Below are positions 43,852-54,360 of a stretch of 64,000 bases of DNA, piece after piece; within the stretch, counting starts at the first letter, position 1; each line of letters begins with the position of its first letter. The position numbers were made by a program, and so were the translations under genes. Origin of the DNA: Primula veris (lineage: Eukaryota; Streptophyta; Magnoliopsida; Ericales; Primulaceae); assembly GCA_963682055.1 (NCBI GenBank), contig OY821741.1, positions 23,940,711-24,004,710 on the forward strand. Reading direction: 5' to 3'. The notes beneath the pieces were generated by a model, which searched no databases, was not told where the DNA came from, and worked only from the letters and a program-made list of their open reading frames with translations.

Positions 43852-44426
43852 TGATAAAGCCATAACTTTGGTCGGTCACGTTAGGCTTTTCAACAATAAT
43901 ATAATGGTAAATCAACTATAAATAATGGACACTTCTTGATATTTATTATTGCTCGGATTATTATCCTTATTCGGACTATTACACTTGCTCGGATCAGTAT
44001 CTCTGTATTACAATTGTGCTCGATTTGACTACTTAATCTCTCTTCTTGGTGTTTCTCCCCTTTTATTCGGTACTCGTCTTTATCTTTGCTCGGTTTATTT
44101 CTTGGCATGATAAGCTTTAACTAGTTTATCTCTTTTCTCAACTTCTCTCTATAATTTTTGGATAGATTTTCTGGTCCGTTTCTATGGGGGGTAGTTGGCT
44201 ATTTATAGGCCACTACGCCTTTTAGGATGTTAACAAATGTCCCAATCTCAGGAGGTTTCTCAGATATGGGTCCCTAGTTAAGTGGGCTTGGGCTTTTGGT
44301 TATATCTACCTTTATTCTCTTATGAAAGGCATGAGATGATCCATTTAAGCGTTGGATACCCGTTTTCAAAAGGGGGTTGATTATTACCCGAATAGAATAT
44401 TTGGGTCAAACTTTTATGTTCTATCA
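43852..44426 (-). repeat. Tat solo LTR with perfect GGATC target-site duplication
   Basis: 575 bp, TGATA...TATCA, flanked by GGATC at 43847-43851 and 44427-44431. Solo LTRs arise when the two LTRs of one element recombine and the interior is lost. The first two thirds match the left LTR at the six sites where it differs from the 5' LTR. The last 200 bp carry five substitutions seen in neither other copy. Confidence 0.93.
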
Positions 44427-44592
44427 GGATCAACCCAGCTATGCTCATAAAGATCACATTACACGTCAAGGAATTTCAGAATAACAACCAAATAATCACA
44501 CAACATATCCAATGATCTTTTTTTTTTATCAGAGAGCACATTCAGAGTCCTACACACACACACACATATATAAATGTACACATGATATGTTC

Positions 44593-46743
44593 TTAGTAGA
44601 AATGCCTCAAATGTTCAAGAATTTCACCTGCATACTCTTCAGTTATCTCTGCAGGAATGAGAAGATTAGCATAAGATGTCAATTTCACGGGGGGGAGATC
44701 AGCCTTGGCCATGACTGCCTGCGGAATGGAAGATGGTACGTCCAAAGGCTGTTTTAATACACCAGAACTAAACCCTGTGGAAATTCGATTTCATAAGCAT
44801 AAAGAACATCATGTATTAACTTGCCAGCACTAAAAAGCAATCAAATATTAACTTGTTAGCACTCTCAAAAGCAATCAAATAAATAAGCAAGTAATACGGT
44901 TAGATGCAGGATTCATTTTGTCTTCATAATATCTTAACTCTCAATACTCCACATTAAGAGCCACTAAACTTCAAATTTACTTCACAGATAGGGAAACATG
45001 ACAACTTATTATTCTACAAGAAATGCAGATTATGTCAACCTTATATGTTCATAAAACCTAGGCACAAAGAAGCAGCTAAAATTTTAGGGGGTTTATATTG
45101 TAAACAAACTAGTAAGAGAGAACAAATATGCATGCAAAATATAAGCAATTCACCTGATCGTGTTTCAATGCGTTGTCCGATGCAAAGCATAGTATTTCCA
45201 GCGTGGTTCAGTTCTTCTGTCATGATGGAAATTGAAGTTAACATTTGAGAAGGAAGATTTATTGTTATTGTAAGCAATTATAAAATAAGAAAATTTTCTT
45301 TTACAAAACTACAAGAGTTTTCAGCTGTTACCAATGGGAGAAAAACATAATACAAAAGATTGATTAAAAATGGAATGTATCATCAGCTGTGAGGTTCTAA
45401 AATTGTGATGTTTACAAGAGATACAGGTCATAAAACAATTACATAGAACAATACACACAAAAATCAAACAAAAAGTATGCATCATTTCCTCCCCTCTCTC
45501 CTAGCTTTTAAGTTAGTCAAGGAAATGACAACCCCAGCCCAGCATTTAAGGAAAAAGGCCAAATAATTAAGCTGCAACCAAACAGGGCCTTATTAAGATG
45601 AGCTAATAAGCGTACAAGATTGGCAGCCATATAACTAAGTCGATTTAAGTATCATAAACTTAAATTTCTGTATTGTCCCAAGAATCAACAACAACATCAC
45701 CCTAAATCACATAATTGAAGTTTACGATGATAATACACAAAAAAACATGCAATTGAATTTAAACATGTCCGCCCTCGACCAACTAAAATGGCAGGTAAAT
45801 ATTTATAGTTCAGTTTCTTACGATCTTGAAGGCCTAAGTAGGCAACTTTGGCCACATGTGATTTAGCATGCTTCTTGCACAAGGTCGCCTGACCTTCAAA
45901 AACTTGTTCTTTTATATTGACTTCTGAGACAAAATTAGGCATACGAGATAGACCAGACATAGTTGTCTCATACTTCGGGACATGGCAACCTTTTTTCTGA
46001 AGATATTTTTGTAAAGGGCATTATCGTCCTGAAAATTCAACAATAAAAATATATTACAGCAATGTCAAACGTTATAGTACCAAAAAAGGGATAATCTTAA
46101 TTGTGTACAATAAGATTTCATCTTATTTTAATTTTTAATGCCAACCTATAAAAAATAGCGATTAGTGCACTAAGTTATATTTCTTGGCATTATACTATGC
46201 TTTAAAAGTCCCAAACTTGAAGAAAAAAAAATCATAGATTGGGTACCATTTAAGTAAGAAAGCCAAATATGTTACTGCTCTTATCTTATTTTTTTTCATT
46301 TCCAAACACTATTCTATCACGTTCTTCCTATTTTGGTCCAAATTATAGGCCTTTTTTCTATGTAGAGTACAAAACTCATAACAAATCTTAGAAATCAGAT
46401 AAAACATTAGTTATACAAAATTGTTATTGACCCCATCAAAAAATAGTTTTTTCAGGAATACGAATTATAATATGGAATTGAAAGAAAGAAGTTCCAAAAC
46501 TAGCCTGTTGAACTTCATCAAGGGACCATGACTCCCAAGCATTTTTCGCAGCTGCATGTTCAGCTTCTTCTTTTATAGTTGGATAAAATTCTGAAAGTTC
46601 ACTTGTTTTTTCTTGAAAAGTGTCCTTACACCTAAACTGAGACACGTGAGGAGGCCCTTCACGTTCACATAAATACGTAGGTAATGGAAGATTTCTCTTC
46701 AGCGCGTAGTTTTGCAGCCGGTTTTTGTATATATGATCTGAAT
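44593..46743 (-). pseudogene. DRB-like double-stranded-RNA-binding protein gene
   Basis: Four minus-strand exons join in phase: 46743-46505, 46028-45832, 45216-45154, 44774-44593. Exon 1 encodes a first dsRNA-binding domain (HIYKNRLQNYALKRNLPLP ... AEHAAAKNAW). Exon 2 encodes a second (LYKN ... CHVPKYETTM ... AKSHVAKVAYLGL). The last exons encode a tail ending PAEITEEYAGEILEHLRHFY. Plant DRB proteins with two such domains partner Dicer-like enzymes in small-RNA pathways. Damage: one base is missing early in exon 2 (near 46010), shifting the frame inside the second domain, and the exon 1 donor reads CAG|GCTAGT (GC instead of GT). No start codon exon was found; the copia element at 47058 lies 315 bp upstream. 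A sequencing error could mimic the 1-nt loss. Confidence 0.75.
44775..45153 (-). other. intron 3 of the DRB-like gene
   Basis: 379 bp, GTGAAT...CCACAG. Similar to the matching stretch of the truncated copies (about 20370-20706), which shows that they derive from the same gene rather than from a spliced transcript. Confidence 0.6.
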
Positions 46744-47057
46744 CTGTGACACAAGAAGAAGAAGGGATAAGATTGAACAATAAGAAAATGTTAAAAAAAA
46801 ACGACAATTTTATCGATTTGCTGTATTTGTAAGTAACATCGGTTTTGATCAAACTTTCATGTGATGGCTCCTTCTTAATTCTTATCAAACCTGCAACTTT
46901 CTATATACCTAATGAACATGTTGTAACAAAAACTATCATGCCTATAAAAGTGTTAACTTCAGTTTCACTTGTCATAAATGCAAGAAAGTGTGCCTTTCTT
47001 CAACCTTTGTTTTTTGATCCTTTGAATAGTTGATATTGATGTTTAGAGAGTTTTGTC
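46744..47057. other. upstream of the DRB-like exons
   Basis: Presumed intron or 5' region; AT-rich. No convincing start exon on the minus strand. A copia LTR begins at 47058. Confidence 0.4.
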
Positions 47058-47263
47058 TGTTATACCAAATACATGGGTCAATTTGTAATTCTCTGTAAAT
47101 AGTTAGTGACGAGCTGGCAAGTAGTTATGCCAGCTGGATCAATTATCTTCGCTCTCTGTATATATCATTTCTCAGAATAAACATTGATAGTTAATGAATA
47201 TATAAAATTACAGCCATTTTCTCTCTCTAAATTTGTCTTCAATGGCGATTTGCTTGTAGTTCA
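47058..47263 (+). repeat. copia 5' LTR
   Basis: About 206 bp, TGTTATACC...GTAGTTCA. The right boundary is fixed by the primer site three bases later; the left boundary is the first plausible TG and is less sure. Confidence 0.6.
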
Positions 47264-47266
47264 ATA

Positions 47267-47278
47267 TGGTATCAGAGC
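47267..47278 (+). promoter_or_regulatory. primer binding site, tRNA-iMet
   Basis: TGGTATCAGAGC, three bases after the LTR end. Confidence 0.85.
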
Positions 47279-47511
47279 GATCTCTCTATTATCGTCTTCT
47301 CCGCTGCTATTTCTCTATAAGTATATTTGGTTCTCGCCATTGTTGAAGCTTCTTTTCGTATAATTGATCAATTGATGAATTAGGGTTTCCAATTTTCTCA
47401 TGGTTATTCGTATAATTAGCTGAGTTTGTGACTGGGAAAATTTGTTGAATTTGGGGAAAATCGAACCTAAGATTGGATATAATTGAAATTAGGGTTTATT
47501 AATTGGGAAAA

Positions 47512-48460
47512 ATGGCCACCTATAATGCCATTATGGATGTTAACATCCCTTATTTTGTTAGCATAAGTGATTTGAATTCTGCTAGTCTGGTGAATACTCC
47601 CTTAAATGGAAATAATTACCAAATTTGGAGAAGGGCTATGGAGATTATAATTGGTGTGAAACATAAATTGAGTTTTATAGATGGGATTCTTACATTTCCA
47701 GATGAAAATACTAGGTTTTACAGTAAATGGAAAAGGTGTAATCTCATTGTGGTATCATGGATTCTGAATTCAGTAGCAACAGAAATAGCCCAATCCATCC
47801 TCTACCTAGATGATGCTAGTCAAATGTGAAAAGTTTTGGGAGAAAGATACTCACAAAGCAATAAAGCTAGAATTTTGAGTTGAAACATGCCATTCATTCA
47901 CAGCAACAGGTAGATCTTGGTATTGCTGCTTATTTTACCAAACTTGATGGTTATTGGACAGATTTGAAACATCTAGATCATTTGCCAGTTTGTTCTTGTA
48001 ATGTGGCAAGTAATTTCACTTGTTCTTTTATGGAAAAATTGAACAAAAGAGAAGAGGATCATTTTAGAATAATTTTTCTCATGGGTTTGAGTGAGTCTTA
48101 CTCAGCTGTGAGAGGGCATATTCTACTATCTAAACCCTCACCCCCATTGAATGAAGTTTTTCAATCCTTAATCCAAGAAAAAATCAAAGATTAGAAACAA
48201 ATCATTCCAAGGAAATCACTGATCAGATGGCTATGGCAGCCCAGTTTCAACCTAGGCTTTAGAAAAGAGAAATGAGGTGTTCTCATTATCACAGTTTGGG
48301 TCATATGAAAGACAATTGCTACAAACTACATGGGTATCCTCCAAGTTGAAAGAATGTGAATAAAGAGTATAATCCTAGAAATTGTCAAGGTGATAATAGG
48401 AATTTCCAGAAAGGGAAGAATTATGCGGGGGGATATAATCAAGGTGCACATTAAGCTAAT
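47512..48460 (+). pseudogene. copia Gag remnant
   Basis: Begins MATYNAIMDVNIPYF. PLNGNNYQIWRRAME (about residues 28-42) is the typical start of the copia Gag core (UBN2/DUF4219-like). The frame stops at 47827-47829, resumes at 47880-48194 (SYSAVRGHILLSKPSPPLNE), and about 48270-48340 encodes a nucleocapsid-like CSHYHSLGHMKDNCYKLHG knuckle in which the second cysteine of CX2C is a tyrosine. At least three stops break it. Confidence 0.75.
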
Positions 48461-48511
48461 AATGTTTTGCATAAAGGTTTTGAGAATGAAGCTGAACTTA
48501 TGGAGAATTAA

Positions 48512-50087
48512 ATGAGTGTAAAAGAGTTGGGTGGTGTATTGCAAAAATTACAAGAGCAATTAAAACTCACTGAAGAAGGAAATGCAAGCACCACTTCTTA
48601 TTCTAATCTATATTTTACCAATATGACAGGTAATTTTAAACTTATTAATTACTATGTTAATATGCTAAATGCTCAAGCTTTAGGAGACAATGGTAAATCT
48701 AATTATTCTCTTAAGAATGATATACCATGGTTAGTTGATATTGGTGCCAATGAGCACATGATTGTTGATAAAGAGATGTATACTTCTGATGTGAGGGAGG
48801 CTAGTTCATATGTTTTTCTACCTAATAGGAACAAAGTACAGGTTATTCATATAGGGAATGTGACTTTTGCTTCTGGTCTCACTATCAAGAATGTTCTATG
48901 TGTTCCAGAATTTGGTTTCAATCTGGTATCTGCTAGTAAGTTGACAAAGGGCAATAGTTGTTGCTTATATTTCATTTTCGGTTACTGTGTGATCCAGGAC
49001 CTCATGAATTGGAGAATGATTGGTTTTTCTAAATAACATGAAGGGATATATTTTTTTCAGAATATTGGTTTTGAAAAGAAGAATAAAGTCTCAATTGGAG
49101 CTCAAGTTTCCTCTCATTCTAGTTCTACTTGGCACAAGAGACTTAGACACCTCTCCACCAAATACTTGTATAGTTTGAAGAATAAAGGGATTCCCATTAA
49201 CATAAATGACTTGTGAAAATTCAACTTGTAATGTATGTCATTTCCCTAAGCAACATACCTTTTAAGCATAGTGATAGAAAAAGTACTCCTCCTTTTGATT
49301 TGTTTACTGTGATCTTTGGGGACCATACAAAACTTCTTCTTATGGTGGTTTTAAATATTTTCTCACTATTGTAGGTGATTTCTCAAGATGTACTTAGGTA
49401 TTTTTAATGAAAGCTAAATTAGAGACAAGTTATTTGATTCTTCTTTTGGTACTATATATAGTGCAAAGACAGTATGGTATGAAAGTGATAGTTTTTAGAA
49501 GTGATCAAGATAGATAATTTTTTTAGAAGATTTCTTTAATAAGACAGGTATCTTACACCAGACTAGCTGTGTTGAAAACTCCACAACAAAATGGGGTAGT
49601 GGAGCACAAACATCAGTATTTATTGAATGTTGCAAGGTCTTTGAGATTTCAATCTCACTTACCTATATATTTTTTGGGAGAATGTGTGCTTTCTGCAGCT
49701 CATATTATTAATAGAACACCTAGTTCTATTCTAAACAATAAAACTCCTTTTGAGATTCTACATAATAAGTTGCCAAATTATAATTATCTCAAGGTTATTG
49801 GTTGTCTTTGCTATGTTAATACTCTACACAAAGACAGATCTAAATTTTACTCAAGGTCTAGAAAGTGTGTGCTTCTGGGTTATCCATTTGGTATTAAAGG
49901 ATATACGCTTTTTGACTTGCAATCAAGAGACATTTTTGTTTCAAGAGATGTTATATTTTATGAAGACATTTTTCCTTTTAAAATTGCAAATGCAAGGGTG
50001 CAGGACATATCATATGATGAGAATATTTTGTCTCCTTTATTAAGAGTTCCACATGATGTTATAGTAAAAGGAATCCTCGGATGTTGA
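48512..50087 (+). pseudogene. copia protease and integrase remnant
   Basis: 48512-49036 contains PWLVDIGANEHMIVD, the copia protease site with isoleucine in place of the usual threonine (DTGA to DIGA). About 49130-49200 holds the WHKRL(G)H-type pre-integrase motif. Integrase resumes at 49569 with QQNGVVEHKHQYLL, where the usual glutamate stays but the following arginine is histidine. It runs to VSRDVIFYEDIFPF near 49975. Several stops and a lost segment between 49220 and 49560 (the D,D part of the core) make it inactive. Confidence 0.75.
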
Positions 50088-50512
50088 ACCAATGTGAGAT
50101 CTAACTTGTTATAATCAATCAATCTTTACGTTGAGTATTGGTTGTTATTCGATGCTTATTTCAATTATCGATTCGTTTAATTACTAGTAGGCCTGCTAGT
50201 TAATTATTTGTTGAGACATATAGTTAAGTTAGATATCGAATATGTAATTGTTCGATCCCTCTAACTTGTGAAACAAATAAGTTTTATTAATTTATGCTTT
50301 TGAAGTTATTAGATTTTCTGAAGAACACTCGACTAAATTAAATGCAACCGCTTGTGCGTGTTATTTAGCTTCATCGATCTTTTTAATTCGTGAAGCTGCT
50401 ATTTGATTAAACATTTAAGGCGTGTTTATAGGTTGTTTGATAGTAAGGATACATTAGATCTCTTGTTTCTAATTTACTTTAAGTAAGGAAAGATAAGAAA
50501 ATAATTTCAACA
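50082..50512. repeat. possible solo LTR
   Basis: TGTTGAA at the left and TTCAACA at the right form 7-bp inverted ends around 431 bp of non-coding DNA, placed where the copia element stops. The flanking five bases (TCGGA and GTGAA) do not match, and no primer site follows, so this is only a suggestion. Confidence 0.3.
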
Positions 50513-50543
50513 GTGAATATTCAAACTAGTAGTTGATATATAT

Positions 50544-51957
50544 TGTTGGTTTCCGTGTACGAAATAACAATTAAACAATAATAAAGGACTAAAAAAGAAA
50601 TAATCAAAACCAGTGTAATCTTTATTAATTCAGAATTGAAACTGAAATTACAAATTACAACATGTATGGACTGAATAGAAATTAAAGCAAACGTTATTCA
50701 GATTACTATCAATTAATAATCTGATGTACTAAATTGAAATAAATAGAAACTGCCAGACTGGAAAGTATAAACTTAACAGCCGGACTGTTCTGTTTTAAAT
50801 TGAAATTACAGGACTGAAATGAAACTATTCTAATTACATAATTAAATTACAGAATAGAAATAATACTTTAAAAAAATTACAGAAAGGTAAAAAACGGAAT
50901 TGAAAATTACAGCTAAGTATAGCAAATTAAAATACTGAATAGAAAAGACAGAAATGTAAATTGCGGTATTAAAATACTGAATTGAAAAGACAGAAAAATA
51001 AAAGACGAGGCGACTGTTAGACAGTCTGTCCTTAACCGATATTCGTCCAACCACCTTAATGTTTCTGTTTGCATTGGCGCTTCGATCCCAATGTACAATG
51101 TCTCGGATGACTTGCCGGAAACTAGCGACGAGTCAAGGTCGAGCTGTTGGTGGGTGGTTCTCTCTTTCTAATATGCTATGAAAAAAAAAATGAATGCTGT
51201 TTTTAGAATGTAAAATTGTGTTTAGAGAGTGGGAGAGAGCTGCCTACTTATAGGCTAAGCTGAAATCTCAGCCATTATGGTCACTTAATTCAGTATTCGA
51301 AACAGCTGAATTAATGATGCAATTATTCTCATTTAATTGCATCAGTTATAAGCTTGCTGGAATTTTTGGGACTGTTTTGTTATAATCCAAAACTCTCAGA
51401 CTTTCTTGGAACGAGAACCAGAACCGGAAACGGAAACGGAACCGGAACATTCCCCAAGCCCAAGTCCCACGCCCGTGACCTAAGTCCTGAGACCCGCGCC
51501 CGTGCCTGTGCCCGAGACCCGAGTCCCGAGATCCGCACCCGTGCCCGAGACCGAGACCGAGACTGAGCGAGCGCATGCGTGTGTGGTGCACTTGCCTACA
51601 CACACACCTATGAGGTTACACATTATTACCACTCTCTAGTGGTGAATATGTATATAAACTATTCAAAATAGTTTTTCCTCTTTGATGTGGGATAAACATT
51701 TGGGTGGCTTCCCCATCCATTTGTTTTCCCACTTCCTCTCTCAAATTCCAGATTTTGTCTCTCCATTCACACCAATTTCTATTCAGACCCATTCACCGAA
51801 TAGGTCATGGGATATACCATTTCGAAGCTTGTCACACAAGCTACTCAAATCACTTGAGTACGCAGTCTAAACTTTAGATTATTCGCATGGAATTTGACCA
51901 AATTTTTGGACTCTTGACCAATTCGGAAAACACCATGAAACATGGTTATTTCCAACA
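50544..51957 (-). repeat. copia 3' LTR, full length
   Basis: 1414 bp. Contains a GC-rich block of short imperfect repeats (51405-51570; units such as GAGACC and GGAAAC), unlike the AT-rich rest. Its first 220 bp and last 290 bp match the 5' LTR. Confidence 0.88.
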
Positions 51958-51967
51958 ATCCCCCACA
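51958..51967 (-). promoter_or_regulatory. copia polypurine tract
   Basis: Minus strand TGTGGGGGAT directly before the 3' LTR. Confidence 0.75.
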
Positions 51968-52514
51968 TGAATGCAATTGGCTCAAAAGCCCATGTCCTAA
52001 ATGCAAATCAAGAGAACCGCAAAATTTCACTGCCTAAGGTCAGGTAGCGCGCCTTGAACCTGCCGTAGCGTAGTTTCATCTGGAATACTGCTATTAGGTA
52101 GCATAGATGCTTTGAACCCTTTAGCTTTGTGTATCCTAGTATGATACCCGCACAGTGCCCTTTCTACCCACGTACTAGGCCCTTTAGTTGTTGTCCATAT
52201 TTGGCCTGGACTTCCTTGGCAACTTCAACTGAGTGCTCTAGTGATTTAGCCCAAGCTCATCACATGGTACCAGCCTTACACACTCGTTATAGGTGGTTCC
52301 AAGTCGAAGGTGTCCTGACTCACCTTACTCGACCGTCGAGTTACTTGGATCATTAAGAGCCTCAAGCTCACCCTTACAATGGTACAGTTCTATCACTCTG
52401 TCATCTCGGAAAATGGGCTGGGAACTACTGGTTCCCGAGTCCTTTGTTCGGTTGCCCTCACAGTTCAGTTTCCCTTTGAACTTAGCAGGAAAGATTCCGT
52501 TTAGGTTGGGTTGC
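51968..52514 (-). other. non-coding region between pol and the 3' LTR
   Basis: About 550 bp of moderately GC-rich sequence with small plus-strand frames (52129-52356, 52293-52547) lacking any motif. Its position corresponds to the untranslated 3' region of the element. Confidence 0.55.
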
Positions 52515-54360
52515 CTATGGGGGGGCCACCAATTTAATGGGATTTAATCCCATTCCGTTCGATGACGCCTCGACTCCTACTTGAGTCAAGCCTTTTGTTA
52601 AAGGATCCACTATGTTTTCCTTTGATCTCACAAAATATGACCTGGGGGCTTACGTCCTGGCGGAAGATCCACTAGTTCCCAAGTGTGGTTTTGAATGATT
52701 GACTCAGTCTCATTTTGGATAGCTTCTTCCCAATATTGGGAATCCGGTGTTGACATAGCTTGTTTATATGTTACTGGTTCGCCTTCAACCATGAAGGTTA
52801 AGATATCAGGTCCAAAAGAAGTTTCCTTCCTTGCCCTTTTGCTACGCCAAGGCTCTTCTTCTTCCTCTGTCGGTTCACTTGCCCCCACATTTCCTTTACT
52901 GTTCAACTCTTGAGTTGGTACAGATGTACGTAATTTACGGGGAAATATATCTTCAAAGAAAGAGGCCTCTCGGTTTTCCATATACGTATCTATGTGCACA
53001 TCGGAATTGTCCGACTTGTGTACGAGAAACCGATATGCACTACTATTATGTGCATATACGATGAACACACAGTCCACCGTTTTAGGACCAATTCTCATCC
53101 TCTTAGGAGTGGGAACTAGGACCTTTGCAAGACAATCCCAAACCCGTAGGTTCTTATAACTGGGTTGATGACCTTTCCATAATTCATATGGAGTCTTATC
53201 TCGCTTCTTATGTGGTAACTTGTTTAAAACATAGTTTGCGGTAAGTATCGCTTCCCCCCACATGTTCTGGGGTAACCCAGAACTTATTAGCATAGCTTTC
53301 ATCATTTCCTTTAGCGTTCTATTTTGACGCTCGGCAACCCCATTTTGCTCGGGAGTGTATGGGGCTGTGGTCTGATGTATAATGCCACTTTCAGCGCATA
53401 TTTGCTCAAACGTTGATTCAAATTCACCGCCTCTATCACTTCTCAATGTTTTAATTTTCTATTGAGTTGATTTTCAACTTCAGTCTTAAACAGAACGAAT
53501 TTCTCTACTGCTTCGTCTTTACTTTTCCTTAAGTAAACATAGCAGTATCTAGTACAATCATCTATAAATGTGATAAAGTACTGTTTCCCTCCTCGTGTTT
53601 GTACAAACTTTAAGTCACATACATCCGTTTGTATTAGACCGAGAGGTTCACTTTCTCGTTCAACATGTTGAAATGAAGATTTTGTTAATTTTTCCTCTAC
53701 ACATATCTCACATTTGTGTTGCTTATTAAAGACAAAATTTGGTATTAGTTTTAGTGATATTAATTTCTTTAACGAATTATAATTCACGTGACCTAATCTA
53801 CCATGCCACAAATGAAATAAGTCAAAGAAATAAGCAAAATCCGAAATCTTATTATTGGCCTCTTGGGCAACAGTCATTACATTACTTGTGCTAGCCTCAA
53901 CTTTAGCACCTTTATTAGGAGCAGGTGTCCATACGTTTAACTTAAACATGTCGTTGGTCATATAGCCATGGCCTACATAGACACCATTTTTGGTGATTAC
54001 AATTTTATCAGATTGAAAAACAAGCTTGAACCCGTTCTTCACCATCACAGATCCGGATACCAGATTCTTACGGATATCCGGAACATGAAGCACCCCTGTC
54101 AACCTCAGCTCTTTTCCAGAGGTCATGTTCATCATCACCGTTCCTTTTCCTTCCACCTTGGAAGTAGCAGAATTCCCCATGAAGCAGCTTTCTCCCTCTA
54201 CCGCCTCGTAGGTCTTAAACATCCACCGGTTAGAGGAGATGTGGCTTGTGGCGCCGGTATCCAGCCACCACTCTTTGGGGTAGCTCCCCACGAGATTCAC
54301 CTCAGAGACCACAGCAGTGAAGTAGTCATCATCTCGTCCTCCCTCGGCCAGATGTGCCTA
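52515..54360 (-). pseudogene. copia protease, integrase and RNase H tail
   Basis: 53443-54312 holds the protease (WWLDTGATSHIS), the pre-integrase domain (LWHGRLGHVNYNSL, CEICVEEK) and the first half of the integrase core (IQTDVCDL, FIDDCTRYCYVY). A one-base change near 53446 shifts the frame; 52628-53446 continues with RSDRGGEFES, QNGVAERQNRTLKEM and the start of RT (NHTWELVDLPPGRKPPG). At about 52640 the sequence jumps straight to YFVRSKENIVDPLTKGL, the very end of RNase H, ending with a stop at 52515-52517. About 1.3-1.5 kb coding for RT and most of RNase H is therefore missing. Confidence 0.88.

Larger units (their letters stand above)
38566..44426 (+). repeat. 22-kb tandem duplication, copy 2
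   Basis: Near-identical to 16268-22129. Begins GTATAACAAAGG, runs through the gypsy fragment, the LTR, the DRB-like fragment and the GGATC site, and ends with the Tat LTR, after which the sequence leaves copy 1 because here the Tat element is a solo LTR. Confidence 0.92.
47058..50081 (+). mobile_element. Ty1/copia element, 3'-truncated
   Basis: Short LTR (47058-47263), tRNA-iMet primer site, then Gag, protease and integrase remnants in the copia order (integrase before RT). The sequence leaves the element after integrase, with no RT, RNase H or 3' LTR, so the 3' half is lost. It inserted just upstream of the DRB-like exons. Confidence 0.75.

Noticed and set aside
16268..44426. The two 5.86-kb direct repeats as LTRs of one giant retrotransposon
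   Set aside because: They have no TG...CA ends or primer site at their edges, contain unrelated pieces (gypsy fragment, another LTR, gene fragment), and already end in the true Tat LTR with its own target duplication.
51346..51603. Frames through the GC-rich LTR repeats (Gly/His/Arg- and Thr/Gly-rich)
   Set aside because: They lie inside an LTR, are repeat-derived and are open on both strands.
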